64,000 nt of DNA from Linum tenue. Lineage: Eukaryota > Streptophyta > Magnoliopsida > Malpighiales > Linaceae. Where the stretch lies: assembly GCA_946122785.1 (NCBI GenBank), contig CAMGYJ010000002.1:20868492-20932491 (forward strand), written 5' to 3'. A program made the position numbers and the translations under genes. Each line of letters starts with the position of its first letter. The first letter of the stretch is position 1. The notes beneath the pieces were generated by a model. The model had not been told where the DNA came from, did no database searches, and saw only the letters and a program-made list of their open reading frames with translations. Below, one piece after another: positions 33,686 to 44,810 of this stretch.

Positions 33686-36600
33686 TTATCCTATTCCAAA
33701 ATGTTAGAGGGTTTAATAAACCCTCTAAGCGTAGGGACTTGCATTCGGTCCTTAGGCAGAATAAAGTAGATGTAGTTGCTGTATTGAAAACCAGGGTAAA
33801 GAAGAATAAAGTAGATGAGGTGGCTGAAGGTTTCTGTGCTGGTTGGAAGAGACACTTAAATTACGTTGACAGTGGGCTGAGGCGTATTTGGTTATTTTGG
33901 GATCCGGATAGTATCGAATTAAGTGTTCTTGTTCCTAGCAAGAACTTTGTCCATTGTTTGGTCAAGTCAGTGGAGGGGGAGAGCTGTTTTCTCACTGCTG
34001 TTTATGGATCCAATGATGAGATGGAAAGGAGGATCACTTATACTGAATTGGCTAGAATCAAGGTTAGTAGTCAGCCGTGGATAGTTGGGGGAGACTTTAA
34101 TGCAGTACTCAAACCAGAGGATGTTTTCAAACGATGTAACTTCAATAGTTGTATGGGGGATTTTGGGAATTGGATAAATTCAATGGAACTGGTGGATCAC
34201 AGGGTGGTTGGTCCTCAGTTTACGTGGACCAATAATCAAGTTGGTAATCCACTTGCTAAGAGGTTGGATCGAGCTTTTGTGAATGAGAAGTGGTTTGATG
34301 CTTTCCCAGACTGTCGTATTGATGTTATGACTGTGCATTTTTCAGATCACTGTGGCATTCTGGTGGCTTCAAAACCAGTTCAGAAGTCCCTCCCAAAACC
34401 TTTTAAATATTTCGATTTTTGGGCTGATAGTTCTGATTTCTTTCCTCTTGTTAGCAAGGCTTGGGAGACACAGATTGATGTACACCCTCTTCATCGGGTT
34501 CAATTGAAACTAACTATGGTAAATAAAGCTTTGAAGCAACTGAATAAGGAAAATTTTGGGGATATTAGTACAAAGGTTAAGGAGACAGAACGAGCACTTC
34601 TCTATGCAAAGGCTGAGGCTTACACATCTCCATCAGAGGAGTCTTTTGCTCTGGTATCAGAACTGCTAGTGAAGTTGGATGAGTTCAGAAAGGCTGAGGA
34701 GTGTCTGTATAAGCAGAAATCGAGGGTTAATGTTTTGGAGTTGGGGGACAAGAGTACAAGGTTTTTCCATCAGGCAGTTAAAATTCACACAGCAAAGAGG
34801 GCAATCCGCAAGCTGGTTACTGGGACTGGTGAGGAGATTACAGATGTTGAGAAGATTGCAGAGGAGGCTGTCTCCTTCTATAAAAACCTCTTTGGTGTTC
34901 GTAATCCTGATATTCATCCTGATAGAAATCGGTTGGAGTCACTGGTTCATAATAGACTTGGGGCTCAGGAGATTGCATTCCTTATTTCTCATGTTACAGA
35001 TGATGAAGTTCAGGCTGTTGTTCTTCACATGAATCCATACAAGGCCCCTGGCCCTGATGGATTCTCAGCGGGTTTTTATAGGAAGGCATGGCTAGGGCTG
35101 CAAACGAGCCGAGTCGAGTCGAGTTTTTGCTTAGCTTGAGCTCGGCTCGTTTATTAATTTTTCAGCTCGAGCTCGGCTCGAACTCGAATTTTGATAATCC
35201 AGCTCGAGCTCGAGCTCGGCTTGAATAAAAATAATCTAGCTCGAGCTCGACTCGGTAGAGCTCGATAAATGCTCATTAACATAGCTTGTCAAGCTGAGTA
35301 CAAGCTCGGCTCAAGATGGGCTCGATTTAAAATCATTTTTGATGGAAAAATGTATAAACATAAGAATTTAAATGATAGAAATAACACTAGAAACTATAAA
35401 TAACATCTAAATTTCATACACATCTGTATTAGAAGACAATGTTCATGTTTAAAAGAGTAATTCATCCTTCCACAAGCTCAAAACAAGGTAGCTCGCGAGC
35501 TTAGCTCGACAAGCCACCGAATCAAGCTAGCTCGCGAGCTTATCAAGCTGAGCATGGTCTAGCTCAGGCTTGGCTCGTTAACTAACGAGTTGGCTCGCGA
35601 GCCGGCTTGTTAAATAACGAGTCGAGTGTCGAACGAGTTTTTTCCGATTCGAACGCCGAGTTGCTCGCGAGCGGCTTGGCTCATTTGCAACCCTAGGCAT
35701 GGCCCATTATTAGCAATGATGTCCTGGCAGGTGTGAAGGACTTTTTCTCCTCAGGACGCTTACCAGGTAGTGTCAATGCTACTGCTGTTTCTCTATTACC
35801 TAAGGTACCTTCTGTCTGTGCTCTTAAAGACTATAGGCCAATCTCTTGCATTAATATTTTGTACAAAATTATTGCTAAGGTGTTGGCTAATCGTCTAAAG
35901 AAAGTGCTTCCTAAAGTCATTAGTGGAAATCAATCAGCTTTTATAGAAGGGAGAAGAATAGTTGATAACATATTAATGGCACAAGAGTTAGTCAGTGGCT
36001 ATCATAGAATGCATCTTTCCTCTCGTTGTGCTATCAAAGTAGACCTTATGAAAGCCTTTGATTCAGTTAATTGGGCTTATTTGTTTCTGATGATGGAGAT
36101 TATGGGATTCCCAGCATGTTTTATTAATTGGCTTAAGTTGACTATTAAAACTGCCAAGTTTAGTATTAGCATTAATGGGGGACTTTGTGGATATTTTGGG
36201 GCTCAGAAGGGTGTTAGGCAGGGTGATCCTTTATCACCCTACCTCTTCACCATTGCCATGGAGGGGCTATCTTTACTGTTGAATGAATCTGCTGCTCTAG
36301 GTCACCTACCTTACCATCCACAGTGTAAAAAAGTGAAGCTAACTCATCTGAGTTTTGCTGATGATCTTTTGATATTTACAGAAGGGTCGGGAACTGCTAT
36401 CTCTAAGGTACAGGGGATTCTTTCTGACTTCTATACCATGTCTGGTTTGAAATGCAACCCTGCAAAGTGCGAGGTCTATTTTGGGGGACTGTCAGTGATT
36501 TTTAAAAGTAGAGCTCTTCTAGTGACTGGTTTTCAGGAGGGGATGCTCCCAGTGAGGTACTTAGGACTTCCACTGATATCTGGGAAGTTGTCTGCTGCTG

Positions 36601-37642
36601 ATTGTGAAAAACTAGTAGCCAAAATCACTCAAAAAATCAAGTCATGGAGAGCTAAGAGGCTCAGTTATGCTGGCAGGCTTCAATTAGTCAGCTCTGTTCT
36701 CATGGGGGTATTGCAGTATTGGATGCGGGTCTTCTTGCTTCCTAAGAGGGTCCTAAAACAGGTGCAAAAAATCTGCTCCACTTTCTTATGGCATGAAACT
36801 GAGGAAGGAAAAGCGAAGATAGGATGGGATAGGATGGCCAGACCCAAGAGGGAAGGAGGTTTAGGACTGAAAGAGCTTTATTCATGGAACCAAGCATGCA
36901 CTGCTCGTATGCTCTGGTTGATTCTGATGCAGAGTGGGACTATATGGGTGGCATGGATCAACTCCTATAGGGTCAAGCAAGGTTGCATCTGGACAATAAA
37001 GTCTAGTTCCAGTGGCTCCTGGGCCTGACGCAAGATATTGAAAACAAGACAGGTGATGCAACAACACTTCTCTGTGCGGAGAGGGGTAGTCCTTTGGGAT
37101 CAAACTCCTATGCCCAGGTTTCGACTAAGTGTAGTTTGGGAGGGGATTAGGCCGAAATGGCCTGTTGTGGAATGGTATAAATTAGTTTGGGGGCATGGAT
37201 TTGTTCCTAGGAATAGTTTTCTCGTTTGGACAATACTGCTTGATGGTATTGTCACTTCTGATAAGTTGGTGAAATGGGGGAAAATCGGGGATGCTGTTTG
37301 TGTTTTATGCAGGCAAGGGCTGGAAACTCGGGAGCACCTGTTTTCCAATGCTTGTATTCCAGAGAGGTGGTGCAGGGTGTATGCTCCTTGCCTATGTGTT
37401 GTGCATCCTGGTCAGCTACAGTGGCCGCTGCTTGTTCTTTTTGCAGAAGGAAAAATGGTGCTATTGCAGGGATGGTTTGGTGCTTCCTGGTGGCCTCAAT
37501 TTGGAAGGAACGTTGCCGAAGAATGCATGATGGGGTCACACATTCTGCTTCGGATTTGCAGGCCCTAATCAAGCGAGATCTTTTAACCATTGGAGAAACA
37601 AGGTGTATCTTGGGGGATATGGAGTGTATTGGGGTTTCGTGA
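33682..37642 (+). pseudogene. LINE 1 ORF2 (endonuclease, reverse transcriptase, zf-RVT), broken
   Basis: Starts at the ATGA overlap with ORF1. The APE-type endonuclease has NVRGFNK, GGDFNAVLKPED and SDHCGIL, but the catalytic ETR motif reads KTR (AVLKTRVK). The reverse transcriptase begins at about 34980 (YKAPGPDGFSAGFYR). It is interrupted at 35093 by a hAT element and resumes at 35704 in the same frame once one target copy is dropped. RT motifs: DYRPISCINILYKI, KVDLMKAFDSVNW, GVRQGDPLSPYLF, LSFADDLLIF, YLGLPL. A TGA at 37026-37028 (TGG expected) and at least one frameshift after 37370 break the zf-RVT region (CVLCRQGLETREHLF). It is inactive. Confidence 0.9.
35093..35695. mobile_element. 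hAT MITE inside LINE 1 reverse transcriptase
   Basis: A 603-bp element with ends TAGGGCTGCAAACGAGCC... and ...TTTGCAACCCTA, flanked by the perfect 8-bp duplication GGCATGGC (35085-35092 and 35696-35703). The interior is packed with GAGCTCG-type palindromic motifs and has no transposase. Confidence 0.93.
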
Positions 37643-37826
37643 TGTATTTTGTTTAGTAGTCGTTGTTGGTACTTCTACTGTAGTAGTTAGTTGTGTGGTT
37701 TTTACAGGCTTTTGAGGTATCATTATGATAACCCCTTTCGTTGTATCTCGTTTCTCCTAGCATCTTGCTGGCTTGATTAATAAGATGAGAGCACCTGATT
37801 CAACGAAAAAAATAATTATGACGGTT

Positions 37827-38029
37827 CGTCGATAATACTATATTATTAAAGCCCTAACCACCTCACAAATGTATGTACAACGTATCAAAATAATCATCGG
37901 CCTCATTTTTTTTCTTATAAATATTTGTTTTCGACAAAGTGATGTCGTTAGTATAAATAATATTTCTGACGGCTAATCAGAAATGTTGTGTTATTTACGT
38001 ATATAGTTCTAGGCTTAAAACGCCAGCTT
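37827..38029. other. AT-rich spacer with 'tgacgg' motifs
   Basis: Contains 'aatatttctgacggctaatcag' (about 37965), similar to the sequence around the LINE 1 target site. This hints that LINE 1 entered an older repeat with such motifs near its end, but no borders are visible. Confidence 0.25.
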
Positions 38030-38868
38030 TTGCAGTGTTGCTCAAGTTAGAGGGCGGTCTGGGGATCAAGGATTTCTGTATGTGGAACAAAGCTTGTGTT
38101 ATACATCACCTGTGGTCAATCCTGGCATGTAGTGGATCCATTTGGGTTGCGTGGATTAAAACCTATCGACTCAAGTCCAAAACCATCTGGGAAGTCTCTT
38201 CTGCTCAATTGGATCTTGGGTTTTGAAGCATATTCTCAAACTTCGGTCTATTGCTGCTGCGTTTATCGCAGGGACATCTGATTCTCTTCTGTGGGATGGT
38301 ACTTCCATGCCCCATTATTTAGTGTCGAAAGGATGGAATAGCATCAGAAGCTCTTCCCCATATGTTGGTTGGGCGTAATTGGTTTGGGGTAAGTACTCCA
38401 TTCCCAAATATAGAGTCTTGGCTTGGATGATTGTTCAGGATAAGATCACTACTACTGACGAGCTCTTACTGTGGGGGAAGTCTATTTATGGGTGTTTGTA
38501 TTGTGCACGGGTGGGTTAGAGTGTAGAAATCACTTGTTTGGTGGATTTTCTTTCTTTACATACATCTTGCAGACTGTATTCTCTGAAGCCCCTCCTGCAG
38601 CTCTTGGTTACTGGGAATCTACTCTGAACTGGGCATCAAGGTTGTGGAAGGTAACTCTGATCCTGCTCGTGTTGGCAGACTACTGTGGCGTTTGGTGATT
38701 AGACATGTTTGTAAGGAAAGGTGTCGTTGATGGTATGGAGAGGGAAAGTATATGTACTCCTCTGCAAATTTTGGCCAGGATTCGTACAAAAATTAATTGC
38801 ATAGTGTTTACCTATCCTCGGCTTGCTCCAATTCTATATAGTTTCTTTCTGCATTGTTACAGTTGGAT
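38030..38868 (+). pseudogene. LINE reverse transcriptase C-terminal fragment
   Basis: Encodes GGLGIKDFCMWNKACVIHHL and SIWVAWIKTYRLK, matching the region of LINE 1 that reads GGLGLKELYSWNQACTARML and IWVAWINSYRVK. Further downstream, scattered frames include the zf-RVT region (LECRNHLF). It is a separate, older, 5'-truncated copy with many lesions. It runs to a hAT insertion at 38869 and may continue for about 50 bp after 39657. Confidence 0.7.
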
Positions 38869-39649
38869 CAGTGGCGGATTCAGAAATTTTAAATAGGGGT
38901 GTCCTCTTCAAAAACAATTAAAAATTAAAATTAAATCAAATAATTATTAAATATGAAAAATATTCAACTAGTAAAAGTTAGAATAAAATTTCAAACTTGT
39001 TCCGTATTATGAAAGAATGGTAAAATACATTCGGTGTATACACTGCTCAACACATCTCTCGTGACATATCCTACTAGACAAGGGTAACCCGTAATTGGGT
39101 TTAATCATTAGATTTTGAAAATAATTGGGAATAAGAATAGTCCTTTACTATTATATTTTGATCTAAAACATAACTACAAATGAGTTGTAGTCTAATTGAA
39201 ACTACATTTACTAATAGTAGCAGTGTTCCCACGTTCAAATCACATAGACCCTATCACTTAAATATTATTTGTACTCATATGCATAATACTATAGGAGGTT
39301 GGATAATCATTTTCCATATTTTAAGGGTGTCCCACTATCACTAATTTTATTTTACCCATACACAAACTACTATCGATGGTTGGATAATCGTTTTTCCAAA
39401 TTTTAGGGGGTGTCCGTAGCAGTGTTCCCACGTTCAAATCACATAGACCCTATCACTTAAATATTATTTGTACTCATATGCATAATACTATAGGAGGTTG
39501 GATAATCATTTTCCATATTTTAAGGGTGTCCCACTATCACTAATTTTATTTTACCCATACACAAACTACTATCGATGGTTGGATAATCGTTTTTCCAAAT
39601 TTTAGGAGGTGTCCCGGGACACCCCTAAACCTCCATGTATCCGCCCCTG
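38869..39649. mobile_element. hAT-type non-autonomous element
   Basis: Ends CAGTGGCGGAT and ...ATCCGCCCCTG are flanked by the perfect 8-bp duplication AGTTGGAT (38861-38868 and 39650-39657). 781 bp, no transposase. It contains a 199-bp tandem duplication. Confidence 0.88.
39217..39613. repeat. 199-bp tandem duplication within the hAT element
   Basis: 39217-39415 is repeated from 39416 almost without change, with the unit starting gtagcagtgttcccacg. The two copies differ only near the 'ttttaggggg/ttttaggagg' junction. Confidence 0.9.
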
Positions 39650-39659
39650 AGTTGGATGG

Positions 39660-39851
39660 TTGCAGATTCAGGTCCTTGAGCATGTAAATATTGGTACTAT
39701 TGAGAGCATGTAAACATTGGTACTATTGAGAGGATCCCGAGTTTTGGGGTTTTTTTTTGGGTTTTTTTATTTACATTAAAAAATAGTTATGTTTGTTGAG
39801 GAAGACACTACATCAATAAGATTAACTAGTTTATCAACATTTAAATTTTTA
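39660..39851. other. Short tandem repeat and AT-rich DNA
   Basis: Contains two copies of a 26-bp unit starting gagcatgtaaa (39678 and 39704) and then T-runs. They may belong to the 3' end of the LINE fragment at 38030. No gene is visible. Confidence 0.4.
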
Positions 39852-40191
39852 GTGTAAATACAATATATTAGCCGCAACATTATGAAGCGGGGAATTATAG
39901 TCACAACTATGAAAATTCAATTTATTAGCCATAACTATTGTTGCGGGTTAAGATATGGCTAACTGTCCGTTACTGTTATTGAATTTTTAACGGAGAAGCG
40001 CACGTCATCGCCCACGACAGCAGCCGCGTCGGACTGCTTTTAATTTATAACTTTAAAATATAATAGTTTAGTCAGTGTTACTAACGAAATTTTAATAGAT
40101 AGTCAACGTTTGGCTAATAATTTGAATTTCCATAGTTGTGGCTATAATTCCTCGCTTTATAATAGTTGTGGCTAATATATTGTATTTACCC
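39852..40191. mobile_element. MULE-type MITE
   Basis: A 340-bp element with inverted ends of about 65 bp (GTGTAAATACAATATATTAG at 39852, mirrored at 40191). Flanked by 9-bp A/T-rich repeats that differ at one base (AAATTTTTA and AAAATTTTA). Its middle is GC-rich (cgtcatcgcccacgacagc). Confidence 0.7.
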
Positions 40192-40440
40192 AAAATTTTA
40201 ATATGCATATAGTATGTATATTAAAATTTTAATATATAGTCAACGTTTGGCTAATAATTTGAATTTCCATAGTTGTGGCTATAATTCCTCGCTTTATAAT
40301 AGTTGTGGCTAATATATTGTATTTACCCAAAATTTTAATATGCATATAGTATGTATCCTATTAGAATGTGGCTAATATATTGTATTTACCCAAATTTTTA
40401 ATATGCATATAGTATGTGTCCTATTAGAATGTAATTGAAG
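40192..40440. repeat. Tandemly copied right end of the MITE plus flank
   Basis: The last ~120 bp of the MITE plus about 27 bp of flank ('aaaattttaatatgcatatagtatgt') are repeated directly after it, and a third, shorter copy follows ('gtggctaatatattgtatttaccc' near 40366). Confidence 0.8.
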
Positions 40441-40876
40441 AAAAAAACATAGAAAAAAAAACAGAGTCAATTTTCTTATATAATGTTATTCATGTAATAT
40501 AACTCAATTGACAGATGATTGTACCATAATACTCGCAACATAAAACCAAACAATCAAACAAATTTACTAAGAAAAAACAGTCAAACTGATTTAGTAAGAA
40601 GCTCTCACAAAATCAAACAAATAGTTAAACCACATCAGACAAATCTTATCAACTAAAACACCTACAATAGTGTATCCATTCCATTTCACGACCAAAATAG
40701 TAGTCAACAGCTTTCTTTTTCGTCAAAACAAAAGTTCAATGAGCCAAACTAATCAACGCGTGAAGGTTGAAGTATTAAACTGAAATTTTGCACGCTCAGG
40801 AAAAAACACAGCCATAGACAATTAGAAAATCCAGAATTAGGGATAAAAAAAAAATTGAAATTGAATTTTTTATATT
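40441..40876. other. AT-rich upstream region of SMO1
   Basis: No ORF is supported. It is the probable promoter area of the gene starting at 41145. Confidence 0.4.
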
Positions 40877-40884
40877 TATATAAA
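40877..40884 (+). promoter_or_regulatory. TATA box of SMO1
   Basis: The sequence tatataaa lies about 268 bp before the chosen ATG. Transcription would start near 40910, giving a 5' UTR of about 235 bp. Confidence 0.6.
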
Positions 40885-41144
40885 GCAGGTCTACTGGCAG
40901 TGAAAGGAAGAGGAGGGAACCGTCCACATGGAATGGTGCCGGCTTTAAAACCAGACAAAAATCCCATTCCTCATTGCTCAGAGATCAGTCTCCCACTCCT
41001 TCTGCGATTCCAATTTTTGGGTTCTTCTTCACATTTCAGTATTTGATCCCCTTTCCACAACTTCCGCCCCGAATTACCCAGTTCGCCGCCCGCAGCCGTC
41101 GCCGGACATTGCAACCTCCGCTGCCGCCGTCGCCGTTCCCCCCA

Positions 41145-43625
41145 ATGCTACCCTACAAATCAATCGAGGAGGCGGCGGCCCACTTGGGCCGCAACCTGAC
41201 CTACGCCGAGACACTCTGGTTCAATTACTCCGCCGACAAGTCCGATTACGTCCTCTTCTGCCACAACATTCTCTTCCTCTTCCTAATCTTCTCGGTGGTT
41301 CCGCTCCCGATCGTCTTCATCCAGTTGCTCCGATCCCCTTCCTTCGACAAGTACAAGATTCAGCCCAAAGTCCAGCTCTCCACTGCTGAAATCTTCAAGT
41401 GCTACAAGGACGTCATGCTCACCTTCTTCTTCATCGTCGGTCCTCTGCAGCTCGTCTCTTACCCTTCCGTCAAGGTAAGAAAAGAAGTTGTTGGATGTTG
41501 ATTGGTTTTCCGAGTTGGGTCTTTTGTCGATTTGGGGTTTTCTGGATTTCGTGAATCTTTTGATTTATTTGCTGTTTGTTTTCCAGATTGTTGGGATTCA
41601 TACAGGGCTGCCATTGCCGTCAGGGTGGGAAATTGCTGCCCAGTTGTTTGTTTACTTTGTGGTTGAGGATTATACCAATTACTGGGTCCACAGATTCCTT
41701 CACGGCAAATGGGGGTACGAGAACATTCACAAGGTTCATCACGAGTACACAGCGCCAATTGCATTTGCTGCACCGTACGCTCACTGGGCTGAAATCTTGA
41801 TCCTTGGGATCCCATCTTTCCTGGGACCAGCAATGGTTCCTGGTCACATGATCACTTTCTGGCTGTGGATTGCTTTGCGGCAGATGGAGGCCATAGATAC
41901 GCACAGTGGGTACGCATGCATCTGCTTTTTGGCTACTCTTACTATCTATATATTCCACCTTTACCTCTGCTTTTATGGCGATCGTGACAAGATTATGAGT
42001 ACTTTACAAATCCCTTTGATTCACCTTAAAAACTCCTTTCCGTAAAGTGGATTTGGAGTGTCCTCAGTCAAATGGTTGTCCTTAAATGATGCTTAAGATC
42101 AAGCCCTTTTTTACAGTGCTCTGCTGTTCTCTGAGCTAACTTTTCGAAGAACTTTTCAATAATGGGGAAAAGTTAGCTGAACTAGCAAAACCGGGAGTGA
42201 CCCGAGTGAGTGCGAGTGTTTGATGGAAAGAGAACCTGTAGTGATTTGCTTTCCATCGAGCCACCATAGGGTTCTTTCAGTTGCTTTTGTTAATTTCTTC
42301 CCAAAGTGGGTGGTTAATCAATTGTGGAACGTGATATGATGTTCGCTTTCCTCCTGCTTTAGCCACTGCTACTTTATCCATTGGCTGAGCATTACACAGG
42401 GAAGATGAGGCTAGTGAAGTATCATCATACGATTTCATGCACGTCATCAGTAACTATCCTCATTTGCAATACATTTAACATAGCAACTAGAAGAAAGCAT
42501 TGGTGGCTTGATGGAGACAGTAATACTTGTGTACTGAGCCTGAGAAGTGGATTGTACAGTAGAATGAAACATCACCTCGAATCATTATTTCGTATGAAAT
42601 ATAGAATATCTATAACAAAAATGATGGTAAGTCTAGTATTTAACGTTATATGTAGTTAATTATGCAGCCGGTAGGTCTGCTGTCCTTATCTGAAAGCAAC
42701 TCTGAAGGAAGAAATGATGGTGAGTTGCTGATCCGATAGTCAATGCCACTGTACCTGGAAAGTGACTACATGGGAATGAAACACCCACCAAGCATTAGAA
42801 ATTTCTTTAAGAGCCAAGAGGCATAAAACTGGGGGATTTGAACTTTATTGGGTTTCTTTTCTCAGAAGCAGATATAGAATCTTATATCCTGTTGGAGTTG
42901 CGTTGCTTTGAAATTGGTTCAAATTTAGCTCCTTTTTTATATGTTTGCATTTATCAAGGGATGTTGTGATTAGTTTGAATGATTGTAGTAATATTGCCTG
43001 TGCTTGCCATTTGAAGGTTATATCCTGTTGGAGTTGCGTTGCTTTGAAGTTGGTTCAAATTTAGCTCCTTTTTATATGTTTGCATTTATCAAGGGATGTT
43101 GTGATTAGTTTGAATGATTTTAGTAATATTGCCTGTGCTTGCCATTTGAAGGTTTCATATCTTCGTTCTCTGTGGTGCAGATATGACTTCCCATGGAGCC
43201 TCACGAAATACATACCATTCTATGGTGGTGCCGATTACCATGATTATCATCACTATGTTGGGGGCCAAAGCCAGAGCAACTTCGCATCAGTGTTCACCTA
43301 CTGTGATTACATCTATGGAACTGACAAGGTGAGTAGTAAACCAGACCAAAACACATTGAGAATCAACTATATCAGTATACATTCTCCTTCGATATCTAAA
43401 TCGTTCTTCTAATCATGTTCACCTCCTTTCTTTTCCCGTTCAGGGCTACCGTTATCAAAAGAAGCTCCTCCAGAAGGTACCATCAAAACCATCTCCATTT
43501 ATGGAACAAATGTTGTGGGTTTGGATAGCTTAATTTTCTAACATTGCTTTCGGTTTTTGTTACGAGTTCAGCTGCAAGGAATGAATGACGGAGAAGACCG
43601 CAATGCAGGTTTCAAATCGGACTAG
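41145..43625 (+). CDS. SMO1: 4,4-dimethylsterol C4-alpha-methyl oxidase (SMO1 type), 5 exons, 295 aa
   Basis: Coding exons: 41145-41474, 41587-41909, 43181-43328, 43444-43476 and 43572-43625. All introns are GT-AG and phases agree (888 nt). The product is an ER-membrane di-iron oxidase of the fatty acid hydroxylase superfamily. It begins removal of the C4 methyl groups from 24-methylenecycloartanol-type sterols in phytosterol synthesis. The three His boxes are visible: HRFLH (HX3H), HKVHH (HX2HH) and HDYHH (HX2HH). Hydrophobic segments near residues 38-60 and 92-108 fit membrane spans. The start MLPYKSIEEA and the end GFKSD fit SMO1 rather than SMO2; SMO1 proteins are about 298 residues. An in-frame ATG at 40974 would add 57 residues (see findings). 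Intron 2 is 1271 bp and holds a tandem duplication. Confidence 0.95.
42882..43153. repeat. 136-bp tandem duplication in SMO1 intron 2
   Basis: The unit starting ttatatcctgttggagttg occurs at 42882-43017 and again from 43018, nearly identical, ending 27 bp before the exon 3 acceptor. Confidence 0.9.
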
Positions 43626-44040
43626 ACCGACGACGCGATCAGAACTCTTCAGGTAGCTGAAGCCTATGATGGATAGATCTCCAGTGTGCCACATTTTAAC
43701 AATGGATGGGATTCATTTGGTGACTGGAAGGGCGTCCAAGTGTTTTCTTACAGCTCTGTTTTTGTGTTAACATGGCAAAAGAAAAAGGTTGGTTAGCTTG
43801 TGGTGTGTAAGCTTAGGCAGAGTTTTCTTTGTGATGGATTGTACTCGTATGTCAGTGGAGAAGTGGATTAATTAGTGCGCTGTTTTTGTGAGTTTGAGAT
43901 CTTTCATTGTTATTTTTAAGCCCCAGAAAAATAGCGTACTGGTCTGTTTGATACTTTGATGTGTACTGGTTTTTCTGAACTTGTCGTAATCTAAGTATTT
44001 CCATTATTTTAATATGACTATAAATACAAAAGTTCAACAA

Positions 44041-44113
44041 GCCCGTCTAGCTCAGTCGGTAGAGCGCAAGGCTCTTAACCTTGTGGTCGTGGGTTCGAGC
44101 CCCACGGTGGGCG
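44041..44113 (+). tRNA. tRNA-Lys (CTT)
   Basis: A 73-nt cloverleaf: acceptor GCCCGTC pairs with GGTGGGC, discriminator G. D-arm GCTC...GAGC, anticodon loop CTCTTAA with anticodon CTT at 44074-44076, T-loop GGTTCGAGCCC. No intron. The sequence just upstream is 'caacaa', matching the CAA motif common before plant tRNA genes, and a TTTT stop for RNA polymerase III lies at 44120-44123. The long ORF across it (44014-44499) is not a gene. Confidence 0.97.
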
Positions 44114-44334
44114 TTCATCTTTTGCTTTTATTACATTTGCGCTTCACTTTTGTTTTGACGGGACTTCAGCCGAAACCTTTTCCCCTTCCTCGCGAAGCGC
44201 TGCTCCTTTGTCAATCACCATTCGACGACAATTGTAATTTCCCCATTGCCCTGCCTTGTCTCACTAAGATTTGTCACTATCCATGGCATTACGTGTTTTG
44301 TCTTCCTGTTTCCATTCCTGGCTGGCTTCCATTG

Positions 44335-44800
44335 AACAGGGAGCTGCGCAAGAAATCGAGAATCTGGCTGGGTACTTTCCTGGCGACTGAAATGGTGGCG
44401 GCGGCGCTCTACATCAAGGGGAGATATGAAATTCTCAATTTCTCCGACTTGGTTAGCTCCCTGCCACGGCGAACCTCTGTCGCGCCTCGGGACGTCTAGA
44501 CAGCCCAGGCCGCCCTAATGGACCAATTCGACGGGAAGCGGACTGCGGACAACGATTCTGGCGGCGTCTTCGCTGGAGGGGTTGAGTGAGATTATTGAGC
44601 TGCCGAGTCTGAGCGATTTTTGGGGCGAGCTGAAGAGCGAGTTCGTGTTGCTTGACTTGGTGGTGGACGGGTGGTTGCACCCAACCAGCCGATGTGGTCG
44701 CCGGACGACGGTGGTTGGGTTGGGTGTAGGTATGTTAGTGGTGCTGACGGGCTTGGGTTTGATTCTGGGTTGGGTGATGGTGGGTTAGTGACGTGGCGGG
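44335..44800 (+). pseudogene. DREB/ERF (AP2-domain) transcription factor pseudogene
   Basis: The second half of an AP2/ERF domain is readable: RELRKKSRIWLGTF, then ATEMVAAALYIKGRYEILNF. The segment between EM and AAL is about 8 residues shorter than the usual EMAARAHDVAAL, and the first half of the domain (the YRGVR side) is missing. Downstream sequence looks like the DREB tail (VAPRDV), then a TAG where Gln is expected (44497). Further pieces in shifted frames (SEIIELPSLSDFWGELKSEF, near 44583-44650; MWSPDDGGW, near 44692) resemble the acidic ERF C-terminus. With a truncated domain, a stop and frameshifts it cannot be functional. The parent gene is not in the window. Confidence 0.7.
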
Positions 44801-44810
44801 TTGGGTTGGG

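Larger units (their letters stand above)
32300..37815 (+). mobile_element. L1-type LINE 1, near full length, split by a hAT element
   Basis: Two ORFs in LINE order, a short A-rich 3' tail (aacgaaaaaaa) and flanking direct repeats TTATGACGGTT (32289-32299 and 37816-37826). The repeat may extend to 16 bp with one mismatch. Without the hAT insertion the LINE is about 4.9 kb. It carries several inactivating changes in ORF2. Confidence 0.9.

Noticed and set aside
44014..44499. 161-codon ORF covering the tRNA-Lys gene
   Set aside because: It starts upstream of and reads through a tRNA. Only its C-terminal part, from about 44335, is meaningful, as the ERF pseudogene.
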